Assembly: GCA_954871525.1 (NCBI GenBank)
Contig: OX940865.1
Coordinates: 1,736,001 to 1,800,000 of the forward strand
Direction of reading: 5' to 3'
DNA: 64,000 nt
DNA from: Parietaria judaica
Taxonomy: Eukaryota; Streptophyta; Magnoliopsida; Rosales; Urticaceae
Of the stretch, positions 10,150-20,479 are shown one piece after another. The notes under the pieces are model-generated. The model ran no database searches and was not told where the DNA came from. It was given only the letters and a program-made list of their open reading frames with translations. The stretch's first letter is position 1. Every line of letters begins with the position of its first letter. The position numbers and the translations under genes were made by a program.

Positions 10150-13063
10150 TAATAATTTTTAGTAAGTTTATCTTTCAATGTCAGTTAAAATGTCTGAATC
10201 AATTAACATCTTGGATAATAAACAATAATTTGTTGGCTCTAGTTCACCTTTTGAGCATGAGTCAGTAGAGCCACCAATGATTTTTGAGAAATATGTTGAA
10301 TGGTTCAAGTTAACGGTGAGTATAAATTACTTAGTCACTACCTTGATCAATATCCTCTCAAAAGTCATACCTAGAAAGACTCATTGCTCAAAAAATATCA
10401 TGATGAAATAAGGTGGCTAATGAAAAAGGTGAATAAAGTAACGAGTCTTGTCATGGAGGCAATTGCGAAAGATAACAAGCGCAAAACTGAATCGAGGACC
10501 GAACATGGAAGAAAAGAAAGGAAAGTAAAAAATTATGCAATTTGTTTCAAATGTGGAACCAAGAGAAGAGTGTACGGTTACTTACACTGTGACACTTATC
10601 TTAATTCACCAAAGGGTAAGACCTTTACTTATCTCAAATCCATAGATTAAAATTCTAAACATTTCAAGTTTTCTCTTTCAGAAGTGACTTCTGAGACAAA
10701 GAAAAATAGACAAGTAACATTGTGCTATATTTGCAACAGCAAATTGAGAACAAACGGGCATATGTTTTTCCCAGAATATCTAAGGGCTTGGAGAGGTAAT
10801 TACCCTTGTGTTAACCATAGAAAGTTGGTTTTATACGAAGAGATTTAATATCAGAACCATAGATTAAAATACTAACATTTTTTATTTATTTTCCTTTCAT
10901 ATGCAGGAACAAGAAGCTCTTTTGATAAGAGTTCTTCGTAGTATAACATTGGCTAGTATTCGAGTGTCTCGAAGAAGGAAGCCTTCTTTAAGTTTACATT
11001 TGATTTGAGTTTATTTCTATCATTATTTTTGCATTTTTAAGACCCATTTTATTTTTGGATATATTTATTGCATGGAATACTTTTTTTTATTAATAAAGGT
11101 GCTCTTTCTTTTAAATTATTTTGCAATATCCAAATAAAAAAATCTTATCACGTGTTACTTTTAACCTATAGTTTCTAGAATACTCTAATTGATTTATTTA
11201 AATCCAAACTCATTTTTAATCATGATGATTAACAGAGAATGAACTTGGAGTTAATATTTTGCGTGAAACAATTCCGTGACAAATGTCACAGAGTCGCTAA
11301 TAGTGTTTGTTGTCGACGAGAGTGCGGAAACGACGGTCGCGAAATCAGGACCTAGGGAAACTCGGACATAGTGGGAGCTTGAAGAGACAATTTAAATACT
11401 AAAAGTAATCCTAGTTGGATTTTCACTTGGAACTCAGGAGGTACTCCGACGTAGTGGAAGGTTCAAAGACTGATTGAACGCTATGAGCACACCCTTGTGG
11501 AATTTCACCTAGCTTGTAAAAACACTAGTGTTGAGGATCCCATAGGCTACAAGCAAGGTGTGATGGTCTTGATAAGGGAGAATGACAAGAAGCCATGAAC
11601 CAAGAAATAAAATCAATGAACACGAAGGTTGGGAACTTATAGACTTATCAGATGGCTTCAAAACCATTGGCTATAAGTGGGCTTACAAGAGAAAGAGAGG
11701 AGTGGACGGGATGGTTGAAACATTCAAGGTTGGACTAATGGCAAAAGGGTTTTACCTAAAGGGAAGGTATTGATTAAATTAGACCTTTGCTCATGTCGCT
11801 AAATACAAGTCCATCCGGATTCTCATGGCCATAGCCTATAGTCTCAATTAGGAGATTTAGCATATATATGCACCTCAAAACCACCTTCCTAATGGGTACA
11901 TTTACGGTAACATCTATATGGACAAACCAAAAGGGTTCGTGCAAGAGGGTCAAGAAGGGAAACTTTGTAGACTACTCAAAGATTGAAGCAAGCTTCCAGA
12001 TATTGAATTCTAAGGTTTGATGAAGCCATCAAAACCTATGGATTTGTACAGAACATCACTAAGGCCTGCATTTACAAACTCAAGGATGATACCGTGGATA
12101 TATTCCTTGTTCTATATGTCAAAAATGATCTTTCATTTGAACTAGTGTGAAGAGGTTATCGGACATGAAAGCATGACTATCTACGCAATTTGAAATGAAG
12201 AACATGGGAGAAGACAGTTATGTTCTTGGGATCTGTATTCCTTGTTCTATAAGGTGCTTGATAACTTTTGCAATTGCAAACTCCAAGGGAGGTAATTTAC
12301 CAACCAGACATGGAGTGTTCCTTAATAAGAAGCAGTGCCTTAATTTTTAGAAGAGCATGACTATAGAAGGCGGATATCTATGATACATAAATAGGAACTC
12401 TAATGTACGCTATACACTGTACTAGGTCAAATATCTGTCACGTTGTGGGAATTGTAAGTGGATACCAATCCGACCCGGGTATGGCTCACTAGACTGCAAT
12501 GAAGAACATTCTTAAGTATCTTCGAAACGAGAGACTATATGTTAGGTTTTTTAAGATCAAAACATAATCAACTAGGTTAAACTGCCTCGGACTTTATGTC
12601 TGATAGAGACGTGAGAAAGTCGACGTTGGGAGCAGTGTTTACCCTTGTTTGTGGAGCAATATTTTGGAAAAAACAAAAAGTAATATTCCGTGGATTCGAA
12701 AATGGAAGTTGAATACGTGGCAACCTGTGAGGCGGCCAAAGAATCAGTTTGGCTCTAGAATTTCTACATAGAGCTAGGAGTAGTTCAAGATGTAGATGGC
12801 CCCAAACGCTGTACTATGATAACATTGGTGCGGTGCCAAATTCTAAAGAGCCCGAGACCATAACAAGGCGAAACATATAGAACATAAATAACATCTAATT
12901 ATAGAGATAGTACGTCGTGGCCATGTGAGGGTTGAAAATAGCTTCGCAAGTCAATCTGGCTGATCAATTTACCAAGACATTGTTAGAGAAAATATTCAGG
13001 AGGCATCTAGAAAATATGTGTTCGGAAGACATGGGTCATCTTCTGTAAGTACAAGAGGGAGAT
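10150..13063 (+). pseudogene. Ty1/copia gag-pol relic
   Basis: Several frames together spell a decayed copia polyprotein. At 11582-11773 the start of the reverse transcriptase reads WELIDLSDGFKTIGYKWAYK, a form of the WELV..P....IG.KWVFK signature. It continues in shifted frames with AYSLN.EIHIYAPQNHLPNG and a KPKGFVQEGQEGKLCRLLK block. The YVDD catalytic site is damaged (LYVKNDLSF). Near 12180 STQFEMKNMGE..YVLGI matches the palm/thumb region. Just before the 3' LTR, KIASQVNLADQFTKTL is the conserved copia C-terminus after RNase H. 10384-10850 may be gag, with degenerate CxxC/GH finger-like words. Frameshifts and stops are frequent, and I did not find the integrase. The element is inactive. 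Confidence 0.75.
13050..13063 (+). other. Polypurine tract of the copia element
   Basis: AAGAGGGAGAT lies directly before the TGTTAGACAT start of the 3' LTR. This is the usual copia arrangement and confirms plus-strand orientation. Confidence 0.75.
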
Positions 13064-14760
13064 TGTTAGACATCCTTTCATCAAGCTGTTTTATTACATT
13101 TGTAAAAGATTATGACAAGTCGTTGAATAAAATATGGTTCTTATTATAATAATATTATTATAGTTTTTGGTAGAGTAAAATAGAATGTTTGTTCCTGAGT
13201 GCATAAAGGATGCAGTTATGTTATTATTATCCCAACTGAGTCAATGTGAGGAAAATTTAATAATCATAATAAATGAACTTTAAATGTCAGTGACCTGATT
13301 AACTGGGTGGGAGCCCATTTATCGTATAAGGTCATTAATGTGACTAAGTGTTATAATCCTATTCTGGATTAAGTGTGTGTCACACTCACTAGAAGTGCAT
13401 TAAGTATGAAGTGTCTTCATACTTGAATAGACCTGACTTAAACTCCGGAAGTTATCATATAAGATTGGCACTGAAAACTGGAGTTGACTCACTAGTAAAT
13501 GATCAAATGGATATTCGATCTAAGTTTTTAATGATCTTGATTCCGAGTTGTTGGCTTGATTGTTCTTTGATTCAACCGTTAAAGAGCACATTGTTATTGT
13601 TATTCCCAACACTATTATTTTGGGAACATGATTGCCAGCAGTAAGTGTAGCTTGGTGATAGACATGGGCATCTCAAAGCTATCTTCAGAGTCAAGATGAT
13701 TCCCTTGGTTGTTAGAGGTGAGAAGTGAGAGGTATCCATGCGGAACTTATGTATCGAAACCAAAATTGGGTTACTCGTGATATTACCGAGTGAGTCAAGG
13801 AGGAAAATGCAATGACAAGAAAATTGGTAAAAAACCACCTGGTCATGTCTGGATCATCAAGTGAAAGATCAATAACTAAATAATTGATTTTCGAAAATAA
13901 TTATATATATATATCGAATTTAATGATAAGAGGATAAGATTGGATTATATTTTACCAAGTCACTCTTATATAATTGAATCCTTGATTAATTATATCCCTT
14001 CTGTTAAGATAAGATTTAATATAGACCATTGGATTAAAATAATTCATTATATTTAATTATATATAATTCAAAATTAGGGTAGGGAATTTCTCCAATTCAT
14101 TTACAGTCTGAGCCTATATATAGTATGCTAATTCTACACATTTTGCTGACCTTTCCCCAAAGAAAAATTCCAACTCTCATTCTGTAACACACCGTACGGC
14201 CTATAAAACTATATTTAATTTTTTTTTATTTTACTCATGAAAATGGCCCACTGAAAAAGACACTTCATTTTTTTCCTTTTATATATACATATACGTATTC
14301 TATATATTTACTTATCAAAATGATATATTATTATTTTACATGTCACTAACTTTAGGCTCTCACATCTAACCAATGTCGCTATTTATCCAAAACGAGGAGG
14401 TATAAACTACTGTATACTTTCTTTTGTTTTCTACATAGCGTAAAGACGCTCAAAACACCCCAAGTACAAAAACTTGCTATCCCACAGTCGTTATCTCATA
14501 TGCACCATATCTCTAGCTCGGAGTCATCAATAAACAGGCTCAAACGTCATTTGAATTACCTGCAATGTCTGCATTACAAGAATTCTAAAGAGCGATAGCT
14601 CAGTAAGTAATGACAATTAAAAGAACATATAACATTATTCATATCATAATAACATAGCACATTTAATATGTATTATCCAATTCTCTTTCATGGTGTGTAT
14701 CTCAACTGCTAAGGCTTGTAGACATTGTTATGGACGCTCCTGTTGCACAATTCCCCATAA

Positions 14761-14882
14761 TTCTTTTAACATGTGACCCTCTGGTCATTTCTTTTAACAT
14801 GTGACCCTCTGGTCATTTCTTTTAACATGTGACCCTTTCGTCACTTCTTTTAACATGTGACCCTTTCGTCACTTCTTTTAAC
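14761..14882. repeat. 28-bp tandem repeat, 4.4 copies
   Basis: Exact 28-base units begin TTCTTTTAACATGTGACCCT. The first two end CTGGTCAT and the last two end TTCGTCAC. A partial fifth copy follows. The pairing of variants suggests duplication of a two-unit block. Confidence 0.95.
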
Positions 14883-15246
14883 TTCGATCGAGCGGTCGTA
14901 ACATTACACGCAGACGTGTGGGGAAAATTCTAAATTTCAATCCCGGTAATAAGTCGGGCTTCTCACACCGCCTCATAACATATCATAATCTCTTTCTCGA
15001 GACATCGCAACAGGCACGCTGCCTACCCAAACTTAGCAACTGACACACACTTTTCATTTAACCTTTTAGCATGTGCACCATTATAATTAACCAATATAAT
15101 AAGAACTATACAATTATATGCACTCATAAATATATGTAAATCACAATACAATTTCGTTTTTGTAATGCAGGTAAAGAAAAATCTTTACTTACTTCGAACC
15201 TGACAATCTACTTGAGCGAAAGTGTAGCTCAATCGAGGCTCGGTGT

Positions 15247-15257
15247 GCTCTGATACA
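15247..15257 (-). other. Primer-binding-site-like motif (tRNA-iMet type), reverse
   Basis: On the minus strand it reads TGTATCAGAGC, one base from the TGGTATCAGAGC site primed by initiator methionine tRNA in many plant LTR elements. It is the only hint of retroelement structure inside this non-coding insertion. Confidence 0.35.
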
Positions 15258-16708
15258 AAATTATATTATACTTGGAATTATTTCATTTGATATAGTTCAT
15301 TTAATTACTTGGGCATCAGGGCTACACAACTAGCAATATCCAAGTCAGATATCACCTTATTTAATAAAGGCAACATCACATTCTTTAACTACTAGTGTCT
15401 ATTCATAAGACATTACGTAGAATTTCTAATAATAGTACCTACTAAAATACGTGTATATGCCATGAGATCTTTATTATACATAATAACTAAAAAAAATCCT
15501 ACACCGATTACATTAATGCTATATTATATAATATATAAATATTGCATATTGTCGAACATGTTCATGTAGGATTCACGTATGATTGCCTACTCTTTGTTAT
15601 TAACACAAATACTCTATGAATTTGACTATTGAAAGTCATTTATCGATTTCAGCATATATAAATCTATAAGCAAGTTTATGATATTGGTACTAACTTGACA
15701 AAGACAAACCTAAAATCACTAATGGCAAACAACAAAGATTTCAGTCAAATAAATCTTCTACAGATTCAAGATCAATTAAAATCTTTTATTTAGATTTTCA
15801 TAATTCAGATAAATAAACTCTCTCCAACAAGGCCATGAATGAACTTACTAAAGTTACTGGGAGTCTCTACTAGCTAGGAAGGGATCAAACCAAGCTAAGA
15901 AAAATTTGAAAGCTTGACCCGTACACACTTAGGTGATAAACAACGAAGTGGAGAGGCTCCAATATGGTTTTTGCGGTGAACAGTAGTAGAGCCAAGCCAA
16001 TATAAAAAGAAGGTCGGTTAGGGTTTTCTTGGCGTGGAAGAAAAAGGAAACGATAATAGGCTTTGACCTCTTATTAATATATATAATATCGATAGTCAAA
16101 TACTTAAGGTACACGGGATTGACTAAAAATATTTCAAGAAAGTAATATTTCTAAAAGCACCGTTATCTCTAGTCTAATACTTTTTATTTTATTTCTATAT
16201 ATCGATACTATTTTAACCAATTGAAACTTGATGACTATATATATTACTAATGCACTATAACTCTTATATCAAAAGTCAATTATATTAAATATAGAATTAT
16301 TATTAATACATATATTTATTTAGCATACCGTTCCGTCATGAAGCTCCACTTGTCACACTACAAAATAACTCAAATCAACATTAAAGTTGAACATCGGTTT
16401 AATGAGAATAAAAGATAAATAAACGTTATTTCTCTTGAAATTTATGTCAATAAATAATGTCGATTAATTGTGTATATATATATATTTAATTATTACCACA
16501 AGAAATAACATGATAAGCAATTAAACTAAATATAATTAATATTTTATGCATAAGCTTGCTCATGAGATTATTGGGCATTATACAGTCTCCCTCAGAGTCT
16601 GCGAATTTTGCTACCGATCTCCTTTTGTTGGTTTAGCTTAAGAGATTTAGTTTTCCGGAAGCTTAAATACAACCGTCAGTAAAAATTTTAGACAGAGTCT
16701 TGCCGGTA

Positions 16709-16742
16709 AAGCCCACGCTTCGGTAGGAGGAAGCGTGGGCTT
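16709..16742. repeat. Perfect 13-bp hairpin
   Basis: AAGCCCACGCTTC (16709-16721) and its exact reverse complement (16730-16742) flank an 8-base loop. Homologous LTR copies have the left arm in diverged form but no right arm, so the right arm looks like a templated inverted duplication specific to copy B. Confidence 0.85.
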
Positions 16743-16944
16743 AAAACACAAAGTCGGATGTCATCAACTGAGGTACGGCCTTTTGCATTGGGTTGATAAA
16801 TGCGACCATTTCTAGCTTTCTATTTATTTCCTATACACTATATAATTAATAATGATTAATATTTAATTACCTAATATTAATTAGATCTTGTCATATGGTT
16901 ATTATTCGATGTTCGAACCGTTCTATGGCTAACAAGTTCATCCG

Positions 16945-17345
16945 TGTGACAGTCACTAATGCCGTGAGCCACGAGGGCAAGACCGGGTAAGCTGTGCAGT
17001 CCCACATCGCCTGGCCAAGGGGATGTGCTGATGGGACGTTCCCGAGACTATGCAGGTATGGGACTGCACGGTTATCGAAGATCATACATGTATGGGACTG
17101 TATGGTCGAAGAGACTTAAATGAATTGATTGGTACTACCTATGACAACAAGATGCATCTTCTTTTCGGTAGCTCGTTCATAGGAACTCCAAAGTTAAGCG
17201 TGCTTGGCTTTGGAGCAATCTTGGGATGGGTGACCTCCGGGGAAGTTTCTCGGGAAGCGTGCGAGTGAGGACAAAGCACGCAAAAAATACTCGTGTTGGC
17301 TTGTGGGGACAGTAGTCGATTCGATTGAGCAGCCGGGGCGTTACA
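16945..17345 (+). repeat. Cassandra left LTR
   Basis: 401 bases, TGTGACAGTC...GGGCGTTACA. It aligns along its full length with the right LTR with scattered substitutions. Open frames on both strands here are translations of the LTR and not genes. Confidence 0.88.
17130..17262 (+). other. 5S rRNA-like domain in Cassandra left LTR
   Basis: The clearest part is 17183-17250. GAACTCCAAAGTTAAGCGTG matches the 5S GAACTCCGCAGTTAAGCGTG, covering the box A promoter region (about 17191-17207). GGGATGGGTGACCTCC (17223-17238) matches the box C region. The 5' third of 5S is not clearly recognisable here. This is retroelement sequence, not a functional 5S gene, although the internal polymerase III promoter elements look largely kept. 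Confidence 0.8.
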
Positions 17346-17347
17346 GA

Positions 17348-17360
17348 TGGTATCACAGCC
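17348..17360 (+). other. Cassandra primer-binding site
   Basis: TGGTATCACAGCC starts two bases after the left LTR. It differs by one base from the TGGTATCAGAGCC complement of initiator Met tRNA. Confidence 0.8.
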
Positions 17361-17417
17361 GAGCCCACCTGGAAGTGTAGCCGACGAGGACGTCGGGACC
17401 CCATTAGGTGAGGTGAT

Positions 17418-17816
17418 TGTGACAGTCACTAATCCCGTGAGCCACGAGGGCAAGACCGAGTAAGCTCTGTAGTCCCACATCGCCTGGGCAAGGGATGTGC
17501 TGATGGGACATTCCCGAGATTGTGCAGGTTTGGGACTGCATGATTATAGGAGATCATGCAGGTATGGGACTGTATGGTCGAAGAGGCTTAAATGAATTGA
17601 TTGGTACTACCTATGTCATCAAGATGCATCTTCTTTTCGGTAGCCTGTTCATAGGAACTCCAAAGTTAAGTGCCTTGGCTTTCGAGCAATCCTTGGATGG
17701 GTGACCTCCTGGTAATTTACTCGGCAAGCGTGCGAGTGTGGACAAAGCATGCTGAAAAGATTCTTGTTGGTTTGTGGGGACAGTCGTAGATTCGATTGAG
17801 CAGCCATGGCATTACA
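17418..17816 (+). repeat. Cassandra right LTR
   Basis: 399 bases, TGTGACAGTC...GGCATTACA, parallel to the left LTR. The terminal GGGGCG of the left copy reads ATGGCA here, consistent with C-to-T type decay. Confidence 0.88.
17600..17730 (+). other. 5S rRNA-like domain in Cassandra right LTR
   Basis: GAACTCCAAAGTTAAGTGCC (from 17655) and TGGATGGGTGACCTCCTGG (17694-17712) mark the 5S homology. The box A core is disturbed: TGCCTTGG stands in place of CGTGCTTGG. The box C side is kept and is even closer to 5S (CTCCTGG) than in the left LTR. Confidence 0.75.
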
Positions 17817-17899
17817 ATCTGCTTTAAAATATATTTTTAGAATATTAACCGGACGGTTAGACGACATATTTTGTGATAATATTTACAGGATCTGATATG

Positions 17900-18950
17900 C
17901 GATTGCCAATCCAATCGTCATCACAATTTAACTCAACCGGCGGTCAAAGATCAGGCGGTTGACTAGCCGGACTATGCACATCAAGTGGTTCATTATTCCC
18001 TTGAAGATTTCTTGAAGATGATCCTTGGATAATTTTCTCCACTTTAGCCTTCCATTCCTCGAAGGCCTCATCTCTCGTATTCGACTTAGATTTCACATCT
18101 TTAATTCCGGCTTGGAGAATTTGAACAAATAGATTCGTTTAGGCGTTGGATGTTTTGTAATATGCTCGCTTTGAGACATATTTGGATTGTCCCCGAAGTC
18201 GTCCGGGATGTTCTTTATTTCTCAAAGCTTTTGTTAAAACATCGTCTTCCTCATCGTCGTCCACCACTTGACTGACACATTCAATCTTATAATAATTAAA
18301 AATATTATAAATATATAACTCTATAATATATAAATAGAATCTAGATTTGGATATATAAAAAGAATCAAGATAATTTATCTATAACTCTATGATATAAAAT
18401 CACTACATTTGCACTTACTATTTTCTCCACAATAGGCTCTAGATTTGAATCCTTTAATGAACCATCCTCATTATGCCTCATTTCAATCCAAACTTTCGGT
18501 TTTGTCGCCCATACACCATTTTGTGGAAACTACGAAACAAAAGAACATGTTATTCAATTCTAGAAATAAAATACATTTAAAACTTAAAATTAATACTCTT
18601 ACTAGTAATTGATTGAGCTCCGGATATCCGTTTTGACCAGATCTAGAGAGGTATTCAACGAGTGCCTGATTAGCTTTGTTTTGATCTGAGACTTCTTTGA
18701 ATTCATCATTTAATCTAATATTAATAAAATCCTTCCAATGTCCGTTCGTGATGCTCGTGTAATACTTATTAAAAATATTTGGTCGCTCGTAAATTCTTTT
18801 ATCATTTCTATCTTTCTTGAATATGGTAGAGAGATCATAGCAGAAGTATCTTGTCGATTCTTTGGCAGTAGATAAACACCTACCCTTGTACTCGTCCAGA
18901 ATAACAAATGCTTGTTGGATTTCATTCCATATCCGTTGTTTCACCTTCGC
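17900..18950 (-). pseudogene. Transposase_24-type (plant PttA/En/Spm) gene relic
   Basis: Three minus-strand exons with sensible splice sites spell a plant CACTA-associated transposase of the Ptta/En/Spm type. Exon 1 (about 18944 to 18606) contains RPNIFNKYYTSITNGHWKDF and ends CTA|GTAAGA. It carries the family pattern of W..F...R...EF...S..N......Y..SR.GY..L. Exon 2 (about 18529 to 18424) reads FPQNGVWATKPKVW after a TTTCGTAG acceptor and ends before GTAAGT. Exon 3 (from about 18290 downwards) has VDDDEEDDVLTKALRN and EHPGRLRGQSKYVSKRAYYK, where the PGRVRG-like motif is typical. An in-frame TAA near 18145 and further decay mark it as broken. No CACTA ends were found around it. It may be a displaced part of the CACTA element at 21.9-27.1 kb or a separate relic. 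Confidence 0.7.
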
Positions 18951-20479
18951 TAAACTCTTTCTTCTCTAACCGCATAAAGTTATTGAAAAAAATTTCCGAG
19001 CATGAACACAAATCCAACTAGCTAAAAGATTACAATCTTCTCCATTCAGTTGTTTTTTCTCATCAAAACTCATATGTATTTTTCCCGAGTATGCTTTAAG
19101 ATATTGATTCTTTTCATGATTGTCACTTTTATTTTTCCTTCTCCTTTAAGTTTTCTATTACATCTCGTTCCTTCATCAACTTTAAACTAAACCTAAAACA
19201 ATTAAAGCAATAAATTATCATTTTTAAATACTAGATAAGTTCAATGAATAACACCTACAACACAAATAAAAATAAAACTAATCGGGTGTAGTTTCTTCTT
19301 GATCGGGTATTGGCCTAGTTACTTCTCGCTACGACGTAATGACTTAGAAGCTAGCTTTCCTAAATAATATTTAACCAATTTCCAAAAAATTCAACATCAA
19401 ATTAGTTTAAAAAACCTACCACAAACAAAATAAGAAACTCATTATATAATTTAAACCACAAATTGATTAAATAATTTAAGACGCCCAATAACCTAAGAAA
19501 AAATGTAAACAAAAATTACAAAAACATATCCCTAAACAGTATACTTAATATGATAATTTATCTACTCCATATAAAATTTATAAAATTAAAAAAATTTATG
19601 ATCTCACTCACAAAATATTTTCAAAATCACAAAAGGATAAAAAAATTTCAGTAAAAACACTATTAACATTAGAAAAAAATACATTACATATGTAATATTA
19701 ATTAGGGATAGGATTCCAACCATGTTAGAATCAATAACTCGGAGTTAGGGCACGGGGCAAGGATGACCTAGCTGTTGGAATCAGCGTCTAGCTCCGAACC
19801 AATTGCTTAAATTTTGCATATGGTTTTTATATTGATTCATGGGATCGTTACCGCTATGATGTCGATTCCTTAGGATCTGATTCTAAAAGAATCTCGATAA
19901 TAAAATCTTGCTCACTATGTACGACGTGTAGGGTACAGTTTTTAAAAATATTTTAACGAGGATTAGAGTCCCATACCAATAATCCCCATTATCCCATCCC
20001 ATCCATTTATACATAAAATAAAAATTAATTTGCTAGATCATGAAAAAATATTTTTCTTAATTTTTCTTTAAACATTATTAAGTGATTTAATTGAGCCACG
20101 AGTAAAAGTGAATAATAAAAAAATTGATAAACAAAAGAACGCGTACCTAAAACCGTTGATGATTCTGTTTGCGTTCTCTGATCTATAAGAACTTCGTGCG
20201 TCAAATCCAGATGCTCTTTGCGATTTTTTGTGTGAATATAGCTCCCAATCGTCTTTCAATGTATGACCTCTGGGATAACGTTGTTGAGAGCGCATGAGCT
20301 GAGAGAGCCAAAGAGAAAGACGATCTTCTAAAGTTTTTAAGATGTGTTGTGTGTGATTTAGGGTTCTAGGGTTCCCTATTGATAGGTTGATCCCAACCAC
20401 ATTGAGAGATTCTCTCAACCAAATTGGAGATATTCACTCAAAAATTCTATATAGTTATTAAATCAAATAAATAATAAAT
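18951..20479. other. AT-rich region, no gene established
   Basis: This may be upstream introns or leader of the Transposase_24 relic. A minus-strand open frame at 20068-20418 (116 codons) has no recognised domain. A GC-richer block around 19735-19960 is not repeated elsewhere in the window as far as I can see. Confidence 0.35.

Larger units (their letters stand above)
14183..16584. mobile_element. 2.4 kb non-coding insertion with TG...CA ends (LARD-like)
   Basis: Comparison with LTR copies A and C shows this block is extra: LTR sequence runs to CAACTCTCATTC and resumes at TCCCTCAGAGTCTGCG. The block begins TGTAACACACCGTACGG and ends ATTATACA, a TG...CA pair as in LTR elements. No protein domain is present. 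A primer-binding-site-like word in reverse (GCTCTGATACA) lies at 15247-15257, suggesting a minus-strand non-autonomous LTR element. The flanking five bases do not form a clear duplication and I could not recognise two LTRs, so the class is uncertain. Confidence 0.55.
16945..17816 (+). mobile_element. Cassandra-type TRIM retrotransposon with 5S rRNA sequence in its LTRs
   Basis: Two direct repeats of about 400 bases (16945-17345 and 17418-17816), both TGTGACAG...TTACA, flank a 72-base interior. Directly after the first repeat lies GATGGTATCACAGCC, a near match to the initiator-Met primer-binding site. Both LTRs contain a segment matching the 3' half of plant 5S rRNA, the defining feature of Cassandra elements. 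The element encodes nothing and would depend on other elements for movement. It sits inside copia LTR copy B. The flanks ATCCG (16940-16944) and ATCTG (17817-17821) look like a target duplication with one mutation. Removing the insertion restores the AACAAG....CCGCTTTAAAAT sequence of the sister LTR. Confidence 0.9.
13064..17890 (+). mobile_element. Copia LTR copy B (3' LTR) carrying two later insertions
   Basis: The LTR starts with TGTTAGACATCC after the polypurine tract. It matches the solo LTR at 46865-49382 through TTTTGGTAGAGTAAAATAGA, CAATGTGAGGAAAATTTAAT, AACTGGGTGGGAGCCC, CACTAGAAGTGCATTAAGTA and GGGAACATGAT. It is split at 14183-16584 by a non-coding insertion and resumes with CTCAGAGTCTGCG. 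It is split again at 16945-17816 by a Cassandra element and resumes at CTTTAAAATA. The right end near 17890 is degenerate. Short open frames inside (13411-13644, 13572-13838) are not genes. Confidence 0.75.

Noticed and set aside
17130..17262. Functional 5S rRNA gene
   Set aside because: Only the 3' half is clearly 5S-like and the match sits inside an LTR in two parallel copies, so it is Cassandra sequence.
17050..17867. Six open frames in the Cassandra region
   Set aside because: They read through non-coding LTR and 5S-like sequence on both strands.
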